Source: an uncultured Eubacterium sp.
GTDB taxonomy: Bacteria; Bacillota; Clostridia; Lachnospirales; Lachnospiraceae
Assembly (NCBI GenBank): GCA_910586045.1
Contig: CAJUIH010000003.1
Span: 1 to 64,000 of the forward strand
Direction: 5' to 3'
DNA length: 64,000 nucleotides
The translations under genes were made by a program, and so were the position numbers. The notes under the pieces were generated by a model. That model saw only the letters and a program-made list of their open reading frames with translations, had not been told where the DNA came from and did no database searches. This document shows, in pieces, positions 8,630 to 16,866 of this stretch. The number at the start of each line of letters is the position of its first letter. The first letter of the stretch is position 1.

Positions 8630-10024
8630 TTATATCGTAATGACGGCTTCTACTACTTCATGAAATTCCATAAAATGGGACGCTTTGACCAGTACCGCAT
8701 CGCCTGTTTTTAAAAACGGAAGCAGATGTTTCAGCATTTCGTCTCTGCCCGCAAACGCGTAAATCTCACAGTTCGGATTGTGTTCGGCTGCTGCCTTTGC
8801 GATTTCCTGCGACAGGGTTCCTGCCGTGAACAGCACATGGATGCCTTTTTCGGCCAGATATCTGCCGACTTCGTAGTGCAGCGCCTGCTTATCGTCGCCA
8901 AGTTCGTTCATATCGCCAAGAACGGCTACCGTCCGGCCGGACGCGGTGGCCAGTACGTCAATGGATGCTTTCATGGAAACCGGATTCGCGTTGTAACAGT
9001 CGTCAATGATGATCATACTCCCGGTATCAATCAGGTTGGTACGCCCGTCAATTGTGCGCGCCTGTTCCAGGCCCATCCGAATTTCGTCATTGGTAAGCCC
9101 AAGCTGTTTTCCGGTTACCGCGGCGCAGAGTGCATTGTATACATTATGTTTGCCGGGAATCGGAATGTGTGCGGAAAAAGAATCGGAACCAAAATGGATG
9201 GTCAGGCGGATCCCTTTTAATCCAAGATTTTCAATGTCCGATGCGTAAGCTGCCTTTTCATGGTAAGCGGCTGTTTGCGGACGGTCTGCGCCGATGCCGT
9301 AAAAAAACGGTTCTTTTTTCTGGACCTGGCTGATCGTGCAAAGCTTATCGTCGTCTCCGTTTAAAATCACACAAGCATCGTCTGGCAGATGCGAAAACAT
9401 TTCCGTTTTTGCTTTCAAAACGCCGTCCCGTGTTTTCAGCGTTTCCAAATGGCATGGCCCGATATTGGTAATGACCGCCAGGTCCGGGCGGGCGATCGAA
9501 GCTAACCGGTGCATTTCCCCAAATTCAGAAATTCCCATTTCCAATACAGCGATCTGATGTTCTTCCCGAATTTTGAAAATGGTAAGCGGAAGGCCGATTT
9601 CATTGTTAAAATTTCCTTCTGTTTTATGTACACAGTATTTTTGGGATAAAACAGAAGAAATAATTTCTTTTGTACTGGTTTTGCCGACGCTTCCGCTGAT
9701 GCCTACGACCCGGATATCCAGCATGGTAAGGTAAAAAGCGGCCAGGTCTTTTAAGGCCTGTTTGGTAGATGCTACGAGAATATGGGGTTTGCGGATATCT
9801 AACGGATGTTCCGTTACAACGGCAAGCGCGCCTTTTTCAAATACCTGGTCAATATAATCATGTCCGTCTGTACGTTCCCCCTGAATGGCGACGAATACAT
9901 AATCATCCAGTACTTTGCGGCTGTCAATCACAATCCCCTCCGCGGTTAAATACTGCATACCTACGGCACCGGATAATGTTCCGTGGCAGGCTTTTGCCAT
10001 GGCTTCAAGTGTCATACCTTTCAT
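8630..10024 (-). CDS. murF: UDP-N-acetylmuramoyl-tripeptide--D-alanyl-D-alanine ligase
   Basis: Adds D-Ala-D-Ala to UDP-MurNAc-tripeptide, the last cytoplasmic step of peptidoglycan precursor synthesis. The 464-residue Mur ligase has the usual three domains: an N-terminal UDP-binding domain (DSRKV near 34), a central ATPase with GSVGKTS (111-117) and the ligase C-terminus with DCYNANPVSMKASID and GDMNELG. Length and motifs are normal. It lies 13 bases after ddl on the minus strand, so the two enzymes that make and use D-Ala-D-Ala form an operon. Confidence 0.96.
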   Translation of the reverse strand: MKGMTLEAMAKACHGTLSGAVGMQYLTAEGIVIDSRKVLDDYVFVAIQGERTDGHDYIDQVFEKGALAVVTEHPLDIRKPHILVASTKQALKDLAAFYLTMLDIRVVGISGSVGKTSTKEIISSVLSQKYCVHKTEGNFNNEIGLPLTIFKIREEHQIAVLEMGISEFGEMHRLASIARPDLAVITNIGPCHLETLKTRDGVLKAKTEMFSHLPDDACVILNGDDDKLCTISQVQKKEPFFYGIGADRPQTAAYHEKAAYASDIENLGLKGIRLTIHFGSDSFSAHIPIPGKHNVYNALCAAVTGKQLGLTNDEIRMGLEQARTIDGRTNLIDTGSMIIIDDCYNANPVSMKASIDVLATASGRTVAVLGDMNELGDDKQALHYEVGRYLAEKGIHVLFTAGTLSQEIAKAAAEHNPNCEIYAFAGRDEMLKHLLPFLKTGDAVLVKASHFMEFHEVVEAVITI

Positions 10025-10037
10025 AATGTAGGCTCCT

Positions 10038-11087
10038 TTAAAATTTGTTCATGGAAATGTCAATGATGCGTTCACACAGATCTTCAAAACGAATGCCTAC
10101 CGCTTTTGCTTCCTGCGGAATCAGACTGGTCGGCGTCATGCCGGGAAGCGTATTGACTTCCAGACAGTAATCGTTTCCGTTTTCATCCAGCATAAAATCT
10201 ACCCTGCAGTAGGTATCGATCCTAAGCGCTTTTGCGGCTGCTTCGGCGTCGCGCTGCAGCTTTTGCGCCGTAGCGTCAGGTAAATCGGCCGGGCAGGTTT
10301 CGACCGTACTTCCCGGTGTATATTTGTTGCTGTAATCATAAAATCCCTGCTTTGGCGCAATTTCAATAACAGGAAACGCTTTTTGTTCAAAAACAGCGAC
10401 AGAAAACTCACGGCCTTTGATATAGTTTTCCAGGATCACTTCATCCTCAAACTCAAATGCCTGGTCCAAAGCCGGCAGATAGTCTTCCTGTGTATGGATA
10501 ATGGAAATACCGACACTGGAACCGCCGCAGCATGGTTTTACAATACAAGGCAGCGACAGCCCGGTATCGGCAAAAGCTGCGATTCGTTCGGATTTTTTCA
10601 TGGAAATCCATTTCGCGGTCGGTATGGCGGCAGTCTCGAAAAATTGTTTGCAAAGCTGTTTATTCATGGCGATCGCGCTGCTTAAATAGCCGCTCCCGGT
10701 ATAACGGATGCCGAATAAATCAAAAGCCGCCTGCAGTCTGCCGTCTTCCCCGTTTTCCCCGTGCAGAGCCAGAAAAACAATGTCTGCCATACGGCATAGT
10801 GCGATGACGTTCGGGCCAAAAAAACAGTTTGACTGGTCTTCGCGCATGGCTCTTATATCCGCTGCATCCGGTGCTGTCCTCGTAATGCTGCCGCCGGGAA
10901 TGGTATTTTCCGTATTTTGGTCAAATAATTCGCAGAGCGGATCGCCCTCTTTGCCAATCCCAAGAAACACGTCCAGCAGCAGAACCTGATGCCCTTTTTT
11001 GCGCAGCGCCCTGCTTACCATGGTTCCGGTTGAGATAGAGACATCCCGTTCCGTGCTCAGTCCGCCCGCTAAAACAATAATTTTCAT
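10038..11087 (-). CDS. ddl: D-alanine--D-alanine ligase
   Basis: ATP-grasp enzyme of 349 residues that joins two D-alanines for cell wall synthesis. It shows GGLSTERDVSISTG at the N-terminus, ALHGENGEDG near 114, SAIAMNKQLCKQFF, the ATP-binding KPCCGGSSVGIS, and the metal site LEVNTLPGMTPTS near the C-terminus. The ATP-grasp lid is present in full. It starts the ddl-murF operon. The DUF-like stretch around residues 60-80 (NTENTIPGGSITRT) is slightly longer than in Escherichia coli DdlB, as in other clostridial ligases. Confidence 0.95.
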   Translation of the reverse strand: MKIIVLAGGLSTERDVSISTGTMVSRALRKKGHQVLLLDVFLGIGKEGDPLCELFDQNTENTIPGGSITRTAPDAADIRAMREDQSNCFFGPNVIALCRMADIVFLALHGENGEDGRLQAAFDLFGIRYTGSGYLSSAIAMNKQLCKQFFETAAIPTAKWISMKKSERIAAFADTGLSLPCIVKPCCGGSSVGISIIHTQEDYLPALDQAFEFEDEVILENYIKGREFSVAVFEQKAFPVIEIAPKQGFYDYSNKYTPGSTVETCPADLPDATAQKLQRDAEAAAKALRIDTYCRVDFMLDENGNDYCLEVNTLPGMTPTSLIPQEAKAVGIRFEDLCERIIDISMNKF

Positions 11088-11201
11088 GATTCCTGATACC
11101 TCTTTCTTCAGTTTATGAACTCGTTTGTATTATAGTAAACTATTTAGCCGGTAATGACAACACAATCCGAAAATTTTTGCGCATGCGGTTAATATTTCCA
11201 G

Positions 11202-11234
11202 AAAAAAAGGCAGCCCAATCAAGATACGGGCTGC
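11202..11234 (-). terminator. Rho-independent terminator of the TPR-like gene
   Basis: Read on the minus strand GCAGCCC, an eleven-base loop, GGGCTGC, then CTTTTTTT. It would end transcripts coming from the gene at 11374-11832. Confidence 0.8.
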
Positions 11235-11235
11235 T

Positions 11236-11307
11236 AAGGAACTGTCCCGAAATAACTTACCGATCGGACAAATGAACAATCGGTAAGTTATTTCGGGACA
11301 GTTCCTT
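11236..11307. repeat. Perfect 29-bp palindrome (E2), intact copy of a dispersed family
   Basis: The left arm (AAGGAACTGTCCCGAAATAA at its start) and the right arm (starting ATCGGTAAGTTATTTCGGGA) are exactly complementary over 29 bp around a 14-base loop. Related arms occur at 2.53 kb and 41.45-41.60 kb. It directly follows the terminator at 11202-11234. Confidence 0.85.
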
Positions 11308-11373
11308 GGTGAAGTGCGTGGTAAATTATCTTTTGTGGTTTAAAAACGGTTGGAACAGCAGGACAAAGCGCGG

Positions 11374-11832
11374 TTATTCGTAATACAGTAAAAAATCCTG
11401 TTCCATTAATTCGTATAGAGTGTAGGGGACGGTTTTATGCCGGCTCCATTGAAAGAGCACAGAACCCAGAAAATAGAATGATTCTGCCTGCGCAGGATTA
11501 CCCATGTACTGGCAGAGGATGGATAATTGCAGGATCAGTTCCGGAACAGCGTATAGGAAACCTGTTTTGAAACAGTCGGTCAGACCTTGACGGCAGATCC
11601 GGTAGGCTTCTTCATAATATCCGCTCTGACGGAGCATATTGCCCATATTGCAGCTAATTACCGGCAGCAGATCCCCGCAGTTTTCGATACAGTCAGAGAC
11701 GTCGTGGTATAATGTGTCCAGGATCTGGTAGGAAAGGTCTTTCAGGCCCAGTTCAAAATATTCTACGGCGACATTATTCAATGTTTTGACGATCAGAGGA
11801 GTTCTGGCGGTTGTGTGTAATGGTAAATACAT
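11374..11832 (-). CDS. TPR-like helical protein, possible remnant of an XRE/TPR regulator
   Basis: A 152-residue helical protein with no assigned function. Tandem helix pairs (VKTLNNVAVEYFELGLKDLSYQILDTL; GNMLRQSGYYEEAYRICRQGLTDCFKTG; LILQLSILCQYMGNPAQAESFYFLGSVLF) fit TPR repeats of the type found in the C-terminal halves of RRNPP-like regulators. No DNA-binding domain precedes it. A clear AAAGGGG seven bases before the ATG at 11832 argues that it is translated as it stands. It is either a stand-alone TPR protein or the surviving half of a truncated regulator. Confidence 0.6.
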   Translation of the reverse strand: MYLPLHTTARTPLIVKTLNNVAVEYFELGLKDLSYQILDTLYHDVSDCIENCGDLLPVISCNMGNMLRQSGYYEEAYRICRQGLTDCFKTGFLYAVPELILQLSILCQYMGNPAQAESFYFLGSVLFQWSRHKTVPYTLYELMEQDFLLYYE

Positions 11833-11981
11833 GTGTTACCCCTTTCTTTGCACTTCACAGATTATTGTAGTATATTTCAGGCAGGGGGAAAAGTGTCAAT
11901 CCGAACGGATTTCACGTCAAAATGTACGCAATGTGCCATACGAAAGAGAAAAGAAGCACTGAATTTTCTATTTGCGGCAAA

Positions 11982-12019
11982 ACAGCCGCATCTGATCGCT
12001 GCAGGATCAGTGCGGCTGT
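11982..12019 (-). terminator. Terminator of hpf
   Basis: ACAGCCGCA-CTGATC pairs with GATCAG-TGCGGCTGT; on the minus strand it is followed by TTTTG. It lies 25 bases after the hpf stop. Confidence 0.7.
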
Positions 12020-12043
12020 ATCATATTCGTATGAAACTGTTCG

Positions 12044-12574
12044 TTAGTTTTCCGCTTCGATCAGGCCGTAATTTCCATCCTTTCTTTTGTAGACAACGTT
12101 TACTTCATTCGTTTCAGCATTGCGGAATACAAAAAATGAGTGCCCTAATAATTCCATTTGTACGCAGGCGTCTTCCGGGAACATCGGCTTCATTCCGAAT
12201 TTCTTTGAGCGGATGATCTGTACCTCTTCTTCTTCGGACGGGTCGGCATCTAAAAATTCCTGTTTAAAACCGCTGCCTTCCTGCTGCTGGCTGATCAGCT
12301 TTTTACGGTATTTTTTAAGCTGTGCCTCAATCACTTCTTCTACAAGGTCGATTGTCACATACATATCATTGCTTTCCTGTTCCGCACGAATGATGTGGCC
12401 TTTTACCGGTATGGTGACTTCCATTTTCTGATAGCGTTTTTTTGTAACACTGAGCGTGACATTTACAATTGTATCAGGTGTAAAATATTTCTCCAGCCGA
12501 GATAATTTATTCTCTACTGCAGAGCGCAGCCCCTCTGTGATGTCTAGATTTTTGCCGCTGATTGTTATGCGCAT
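12044..12574 (-). CDS. hpf: Ribosome hibernation promoting factor, long form
   Basis: A 176-residue long-form HPF that binds the decoding region of idle 30S subunits and dimerises 70S ribosomes into 100S particles. The N-terminal RaiA-like domain (residues 1-100: ITISGKNLDITEGLRSAVENKLSRLEKYF) is joined by an acidic linker (DADPSEEEEVQ) to the C-terminal dimerisation domain (IIRSKKFGMKPMFPEDAC to the end). Both domains are complete. In many Firmicutes hpf precedes secA; here secA is 14 kb away on the other strand. Confidence 0.95.
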   Translation of the reverse strand: MRITISGKNLDITEGLRSAVENKLSRLEKYFTPDTIVNVTLSVTKKRYQKMEVTIPVKGHIIRAEQESNDMYVTIDLVEEVIEAQLKKYRKKLISQQQEGSGFKQEFLDADPSEEEEVQIIRSKKFGMKPMFPEDACVQMELLGHSFFVFRNAETNEVNVVYKRKDGNYGLIEAEN

Positions 12575-12793
12575 ATAATCACCCCTTCATTTTTTACTAA
12601 AGTTATATATTCACGAGCGATAAAGTTTACCATAGGATTCCGGACCACAATGCTCGTGAATCGGCGTTATTTGGTAAATTTTCGTGTGCGCGAGTATAAA
12701 TAACCTTGTCCCTATTGTACCATAATTGGCAGAATTTTCCTAGCGGAATCTCTAAAATTATCAGAAAAAATGAACAGTTCCCAAAATATAAAT

Positions 12794-12822
12794 TTGCGGA
12801 TTCCGATCCCCTATTGTATAAT
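12794..12822 (+). promoter_or_regulatory. Promoter of the SDR reductase gene
   Basis: TTGCGG, 17 bases, TATAAT, about 50 bases before the start at 12873. A CCCTATTGTA sequence overlapping the -10 box is repeated near 12710, on the hpf side of the divergent region. Confidence 0.6.
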
Positions 12823-12872
12823 GAAAATGGATAAAACAACAAAAACAGAATACAGGGGAGGGGTGGTTTGAA

Positions 12873-13601
12873 ATGAAAACGGCATTTATAACAGGCGCGT
12901 CCCATGGAATAGGAAAGGCGATTGCCTGCGAACTGGCCCAAAATCAATGCCGGCTGGCCCTGAATTGCAAGAACAGCAAAAAAGAGCTGGAACAGCTTTG
13001 CGCAGGGCTGGAGCAAACGTATGGGGTTCCGGTTTTGCCGCTGATGGGGGATATTGGGGATTATGAGGATGTGTGCGCAATGTTTTCGGAAATAGAACAT
13101 CGGTTTGGAACGGTGGATTATTTGGTCAATAATGCAGGCATTTCGCAAATCGGCCTGCTAAGCGAGCTGTCTGTCCAAGCGTGGCATCAGGTGCTGGATA
13201 CGAATCTGTCTTCCGTGTTTTACTGCTGTAAGATGGCGGTGCCCGGCATGGTGCAGAAGAAATCGGGCAGGATTTTGAATATCTCTTCGGTATGGGGCGA
13301 GGTCGGCGCTTCCTGTGAGGCGGCCTATTCCGCCGCGAAAGGAGGGGTCAATGCTTTGACAAAGGCACTGGCAAAAGAATTGGCGCCAAGCAATATCCAG
13401 GTAAACGCGATTGCCTGCGGCTGTATCGATACGCGCATGAATGCCGGATTCAGCGCGCAGGAACGTCTCCAGTTAGAAGAAGAGATTCCATGCGGGCGGT
13501 ATGGAGAACCGCGGGAGGTGGCGCAGCTTGCTTGGCAGTTGCTTTCAGCGAATGCCTATCTTACCGGACAGGTGGTCCGGCTGGATGGGGGATGGTATTG
13601 A
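12873..13601 (+). CDS. Short-chain dehydrogenase/reductase, FabG/YmfI-like
   Basis: A 242-residue classical SDR oxidoreductase using NAD(P)H. The cofactor motif is TGASHGIG (8-15), NNAG lies near residue 88, and the catalytic Ser-Tyr-Lys triad is ISSVWG, then YSAAKGG. The C-terminus GQVVRLDGGWY is typical of FabG. It lies alone, not among fab genes. In Clostridia stand-alone enzymes of this length resemble YmfI, proposed to reduce the aminopentanone on elongation factor P, so a role in EF-P modification rather than fatty acid synthesis is possible but unproven. Confidence 0.85.
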   Translation: MKTAFITGASHGIGKAIACELAQNQCRLALNCKNSKKELEQLCAGLEQTYGVPVLPLMGDIGDYEDVCAMFSEIEHRFGTVDYLVNNAGISQIGLLSELSVQAWHQVLDTNLSSVFYCCKMAVPGMVQKKSGRILNISSVWGEVGASCEAAYSAAKGGVNALTKALAKELAPSNIQVNAIACGCIDTRMNAGFSAQERLQLEEEIPCGRYGEPREVAQLAWQLLSANAYLTGQVVRLDGGWY

Positions 13602-13666
13602 TAACGGGCCGATTTTGCGGCCGAATGAAACATTACAAGCTAATTGATGGAATTTACGATAATATA

Positions 13667-13695
13667 TTGACATGTTTAGTTCGATGTGTTAAACT
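13667..13695 (+). promoter_or_regulatory. Promoter of the XRE regulator gene
   Basis: Consensus TTGACA, 17 bases, TAAACT. It leaves an unusually long leader of about 160 bases that contains a strong hairpin. Confidence 0.65.
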
Positions 13696-13793
13696 GTCAC
13701 TAAGCTAAACGGATAAACACGTAATTTTAAAAATTTTATCATAATTTTAATAATGCCGGCGCATGAGCGTCGTTATCATGTACCATATCGCTG

Positions 13794-13829
13794 GTTCTGC
13801 CGCTTGTAAGTAAAGAACAGCGGTAGAAC
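13794..13829 (+). other. Hairpin in the 5' leader of the XRE regulator
   Basis: GTTCTGCCGCT pairs with AGCGGTAGAAC (10 of 11 positions) around a 14-base loop, 27 bases before the start codon. It has no T tract and so may act on translation or mRNA stability. Confidence 0.5.
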
Positions 13830-13856
13830 AACGCAGGGAAGAAAGGAAGTATTCGT

Positions 13857-14231
13857 ATGTCAATGGCAGAAAGGATCCGCTATCTTGTGAAAAGACACCC
13901 GAAAAGCCGCCCGCAGATTGCGGCGGATTTGTATATTTCTACGGATTGCCTGGGAAATTATATTACCGGGCGTCGGTGTCCGGACGCGGGCATGGTGCGG
14001 AAAATGGCACTCTATTTTCAAGTATCTGCGGATTACATTCTCTGCGTAGTCCCGGTTCCGGACGAAACATTTAAGCTGCCGACAATCGAGCAGGAACAAA
14101 GCCTGCTCGGCCTGTTCCGCATAATGACGCCGATGCAGAGGGAGACATTTTTGCACAGCGGATTTGGCATAACCCATTACATGCCGATCCAGCAGGAGCT
14201 TCCTGTCATCGATCCACAGATGGACCCATAA
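13857..14231 (+). CDS. Small XRE-family transcriptional regulator
   Basis: A 124-residue DNA-binding protein. The helix-turn-helix spans residues 6-60 (IRYLVKRHPKSRPQIAADLYISTDCLGNYITGRRCPD, then FQVSADYIL). The C-terminal half (TIEQEQSLLGLFRIMTPMQRETFL) is short and may dimerise. The ATG at 13857 follows AAAGGAAG; an in-frame ATG two codons on is also possible. Its last 26 bases overlap the 3' end of the convergent HAD gene. No target is evident. Confidence 0.82.
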   Translation: MSMAERIRYLVKRHPKSRPQIAADLYISTDCLGNYITGRRCPDAGMVRKMALYFQVSADYILCVVPVPDETFKLPTIEQEQSLLGLFRIMTPMQRETFLHSGFGITHYMPIQQELPVIDPQMDP

Positions 14232-14874
14232 TGCATTCGTATACCTGCTGCGGGGTGTCCGCGGTGACGCGTGCGCCATGCTCCAGCAGAAAATCTTTCT
14301 CGCGAAATCCCCAGGTAACCGAAATACAGGCAAGCCCCGCGTTTTTGGCAGTCTGGATATCCACGTCTGAATCCCCGACATATACGGCATGTTCCTTGGT
14401 GCTGCCAAGCTCGGCTAATGCCTGTTCTACCATATCCGGAGCTGGTTTTTTGCGTACGCCGTCTTTTTCACCGATCGCAACATCGACGGACGCCTGGAAG
14501 TACGAGGCATGCAGGCTTTTTACGGCGCTGTCTATTTTGTTGGATACGATCGCGAGCTTTAAGCCGGCGGTTTTTAATTGTCCGAGCAGTTCCGGGATAC
14601 CCGCATAGGCGTGGGTTTTATCTTCACAGTGGGCCGTATAATAGGTACGGAACGCGGAAAGGACGTTTTCAAATTGCGGGGCGTCCAGTTGGACGGGAAG
14701 CGCCCGTTCCAAAAGCTTTCGTACGCCGTTTCCGACAAAGCTGCGGATTTCCGGCAAGGTGCGTTTGGGATAGCCAAACTCATGTAGGGCATAGTTGACC
14801 GCGTCCATCAGATCTTCCAGTGTGTTTAATAACGTTCCGTCTAAGTCGAAAACGACTGTCGTATAGTTCATCAT
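14206..14874 (-). CDS. HAD-family phosphatase, phosphoglycolate phosphatase-like
   Basis: A 222-residue cytoplasmic HAD hydrolase. Motif I is VFDLDGTLLNT with nucleophile Asp10 and Asp12. The cap domain follows (LEDLMDAVNYALHEFGYP), motif II is VSN (about 112), motif III Lys is in RKKPAPDM, and motif IV is YVGDSDVDIQTAKNAG. This arrangement is that of Gph/PpaX-type phosphatases; the substrate could be phosphoglycolate, pyrophosphate or another small phosphate ester. The 3' end overlaps the convergent XRE gene by 26 bases, so no terminator separates them. Confidence 0.88.
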   Translation of the reverse strand: MMNYTTVVFDLDGTLLNTLEDLMDAVNYALHEFGYPKRTLPEIRSFVGNGVRKLLERALPVQLDAPQFENVLSAFRTYYTAHCEDKTHAYAGIPELLGQLKTAGLKLAIVSNKIDSAVKSLHASYFQASVDVAIGEKDGVRKKPAPDMVEQALAELGSTKEHAVYVGDSDVDIQTAKNAGLACISVTWGFREKDFLLEHGARVTADTPQQVYECIMGPSVDR

Positions 14875-15018
14875 TTATCCCTGCTTTCTTTGATCCGGCA
14901 TACGTGCCGCATAAGCTGCATGATTGCGGCGGCTGTATGATGGAAATTGTTTTCTGCCCCCAATATACCATAAAGCGGACGATATGGAAAGTCCCAACTT
15001 TGCATGGACCGCAGCGTT

Positions 15019-16326
15019 TTATACCGTTGGTTCGGATACTACGTCCTGGTAACGGTAGATGCTAAGCAGGATGCCAAGCAGGATAAAGGTTTGGAGCATG
15101 CCGCCCTGGCTGTAAGAAATCAGCGGAAAGTATGCGCTCGTACTTGGCAGCAGGCTCAGGTTAACCAAAATGGATTCGGCGGATTGGATACCAAAAACCA
15201 GGCTGCATCCAAGCCCCATAATAAGGCCAAGCTGGTTTTTCTGGTGCAGGCTTATATGAAGCATACGAATGCCAAATAGCAGGATCAGCAGAACCAGGGC
15301 GGATGCGGCTAAAATGCCGCAAGTTCCAATTAAAAACGTAAAAGAAAAATCGGCGGATAGTTCCGGCAGTATTTCAGCAATGGGCTGTGCCGTATAGGGT
15401 CCGATCAGTTTGCTGCCGTTTACAATGGCGCGAATCTGGCTGCCGATATATCCTGGTCCAAACGGTTCCGTTTCCGGATGCAGCCAGGCGTAAAAACGGG
15501 CCGATTGGTAAGCGCGCAGCCAGAATGCGGAGAAAATGGGAATCCCGGCCGCAAGCGCCAGGACGCCGGCCGCGGCCAGACGGATCTTTTTTTTCGATAG
15601 GCCAAACCAGCCTTTTATGGCCGCTGTTGCGATCAGGAACAGAAAAATGGCGGTCAGGTTTAAAAGCAGTATCGTTTTCCCGCTTTTTTGGGCAAGCAGC
15701 AGCGGCAGAATCGTATAGATTACCATCATGGGCCAGAATGGTTTTTTTGCGTTGCGGTAAGTATACAGCAGCGCCCCGTATAGCGGAACATATAAATAGA
15801 GCAAAAATTCCGTCAATGGGGCGGATGGCACAGGCGGAATCATGTTGCTTTCCAGCAGCAGAACAAAAAGCAGCAGCAGTCTGCACAGCCAGCCGCTGTA
15901 TACGGCGATGCGGGTATAATCCAAAAGGTAGACGGCGCATAACAGTGCAAAGCCGGTGACGGCACACATAAAATGCTTTTGGAATATCGGCAGTCCCTCT
16001 GCCTTGGGCGCCTGTCCATTTACCGATATCAGATATTGGAGGAAAATGCCGAAAGCGCATAAAACCGCAATGACAGCAAGCATGCCCCATGCAGGTTTGG
16101 GACGGTGGATCCGGTCTAATGCCGCCCCGGTTTCTATCGGGTCGCCCATATCAGAGACAGCAGCCTGTGCCGCCTGCGGTTCGCTCATTCCGTCTGCCAT
16201 GTAGGCGGCTTTCTGGTCGTCTAAATGTGCCTTAATTTCATTTCGTACGAGTTCTCTTGCGCGCTTTTCCCGAATTTGCGAAAGCAGGGTATCCAGATAA
16301 GCTTTAAAAAAATGGTTTTCCATCAT
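15019..16326 (-). CDS. FtsW/RodA/SpoVE-like membrane protein with N-terminal permease-prefix domain
   Basis: A 435-residue polytopic membrane protein. Residues 1-75 form a soluble permease-prefix-like domain (LDTLLSQIREKRARELVRNEIKAHLDDQ, then MSEPQAAQAAVSDMGDP). About nine membrane helices follow. The last third resembles SEDS proteins (LPELSADFSFTFLIGTCG, then TSAYFPLISYSQGG), but the helices before it are divergent. SEDS proteins are peptidoglycan glycosyltransferases; whether this one keeps activity is unclear. It follows padR by 12 bases on the minus strand, so it is most likely under PadR control and induced by envelope stress, not a housekeeping division protein. Confidence 0.78.
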   Translation of the reverse strand: MMENHFFKAYLDTLLSQIREKRARELVRNEIKAHLDDQKAAYMADGMSEPQAAQAAVSDMGDPIETGAALDRIHRPKPAWGMLAVIAVLCAFGIFLQYLISVNGQAPKAEGLPIFQKHFMCAVTGFALLCAVYLLDYTRIAVYSGWLCRLLLLFVLLLESNMIPPVPSAPLTEFLLYLYVPLYGALLYTYRNAKKPFWPMMVIYTILPLLLAQKSGKTILLLNLTAIFLFLIATAAIKGWFGLSKKKIRLAAAGVLALAAGIPIFSAFWLRAYQSARFYAWLHPETEPFGPGYIGSQIRAIVNGSKLIGPYTAQPIAEILPELSADFSFTFLIGTCGILAASALVLLILLFGIRMLHISLHQKNQLGLIMGLGCSLVFGIQSAESILVNLSLLPSTSAYFPLISYSQGGMLQTFILLGILLSIYRYQDVVSEPTV

Positions 16327-16338
16327 GGCGCACCTCCT

Positions 16339-16668
16339 TTAGATCCCAAGATAAAGCACATCGGTAACCGCCTGTGCGTAAATCTTCCATTCTTCTTTCT
16401 TTTCTTTTAAGAACCGGCGTCCGGTTTTTGTGATCTGATAGTACTTTCTTATCTTGCCGTTTGCTTCGGATTCATAGGAACTAAGCAATTCCCTGTTTTC
16501 CAGTGCATGCAGCAGGGGGTATAAGGTACCGGCTTTTAGTTCGAATACATTTTTCGAACGCTTTTTTAACAGTTCAATCATCTCATACCCATACATGTCT
16601 TTTTCTTCCAGCAGGCGCAGAATTAATGTAGTTGTGCTGCCGGAAACCAAGCTTTTGTCAATGGCCAT
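16339..16668 (-). CDS. PadR-family transcriptional regulator
   Basis: A 109-residue winged-helix repressor. It has the PadR pattern LILRLLEEKDMYGYEMIELL, then FELKAGTLYPLLHALENRELL, and KIRKYYQITKTGRRFL. It is the first gene of a two-gene operon with the SEDS-like membrane protein. An almost perfect inverted repeat overlaps its own promoter, indicating autoregulation. Confidence 0.92.
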   Translation of the reverse strand: MAIDKSLVSGSTTTLILRLLEEKDMYGYEMIELLKKRSKNVFELKAGTLYPLLHALENRELLSSYESEANGKIRKYYQITKTGRRFLKEKKEEWKIYAQAVTDVLYLGI

Positions 16669-16698
16669 TTTGTTGCCTCCTTTTCCTGAAGAATGTTG

Positions 16699-16750
16699 TA
16701 TATATCGATCATCTATCTATTATTATATATAGATAATCGATATATGTCAA
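16699..16750 (-). promoter_or_regulatory. padR promoter overlapped by a long inverted-repeat operator
   Basis: The minus-strand promoter is TTGACA, 17 bases, TATAAT (16722-16750). The inverted repeat ATATATCGAT-N-ATCTAT-N-TA on the left and its complement on the right covers the spacer and the -10 box (16699-16746). This is the expected geometry for PadR autorepression. Confidence 0.8.
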
Positions 16751-16770
16751 GTGATTTTTGGAATTGATTC

Positions 16771-16799
16771 TTGAATCGATGCCTGTTTTTTCGTATAAT
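16771..16799 (+). promoter_or_regulatory. Promoter of the Dabb gene
   Basis: TTGAAT, 17 bases, TATAAT, about 70 bases before the start codon at 16867 and divergent from padR. Confidence 0.65.
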
Positions 16800-16866
16800 A
16801 AGACGTGCAGCGGCTTGCCAGTATGAAAAAAAGAAAGCCGTTTGGAAAAAAGGGGGTACTTGTAAA

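Noticed and set aside
12575..12872. raiA-motif RNA near hpf
   Set aside because: The region between hpf and the SDR gene lacks the long conserved structure expected and seems to hold only promoters.
12627..13148. 173-codon minus-strand open reading frame opposite the SDR gene
   Set aside because: It lies antisense to a clear SDR coding region and its product resembles nothing.
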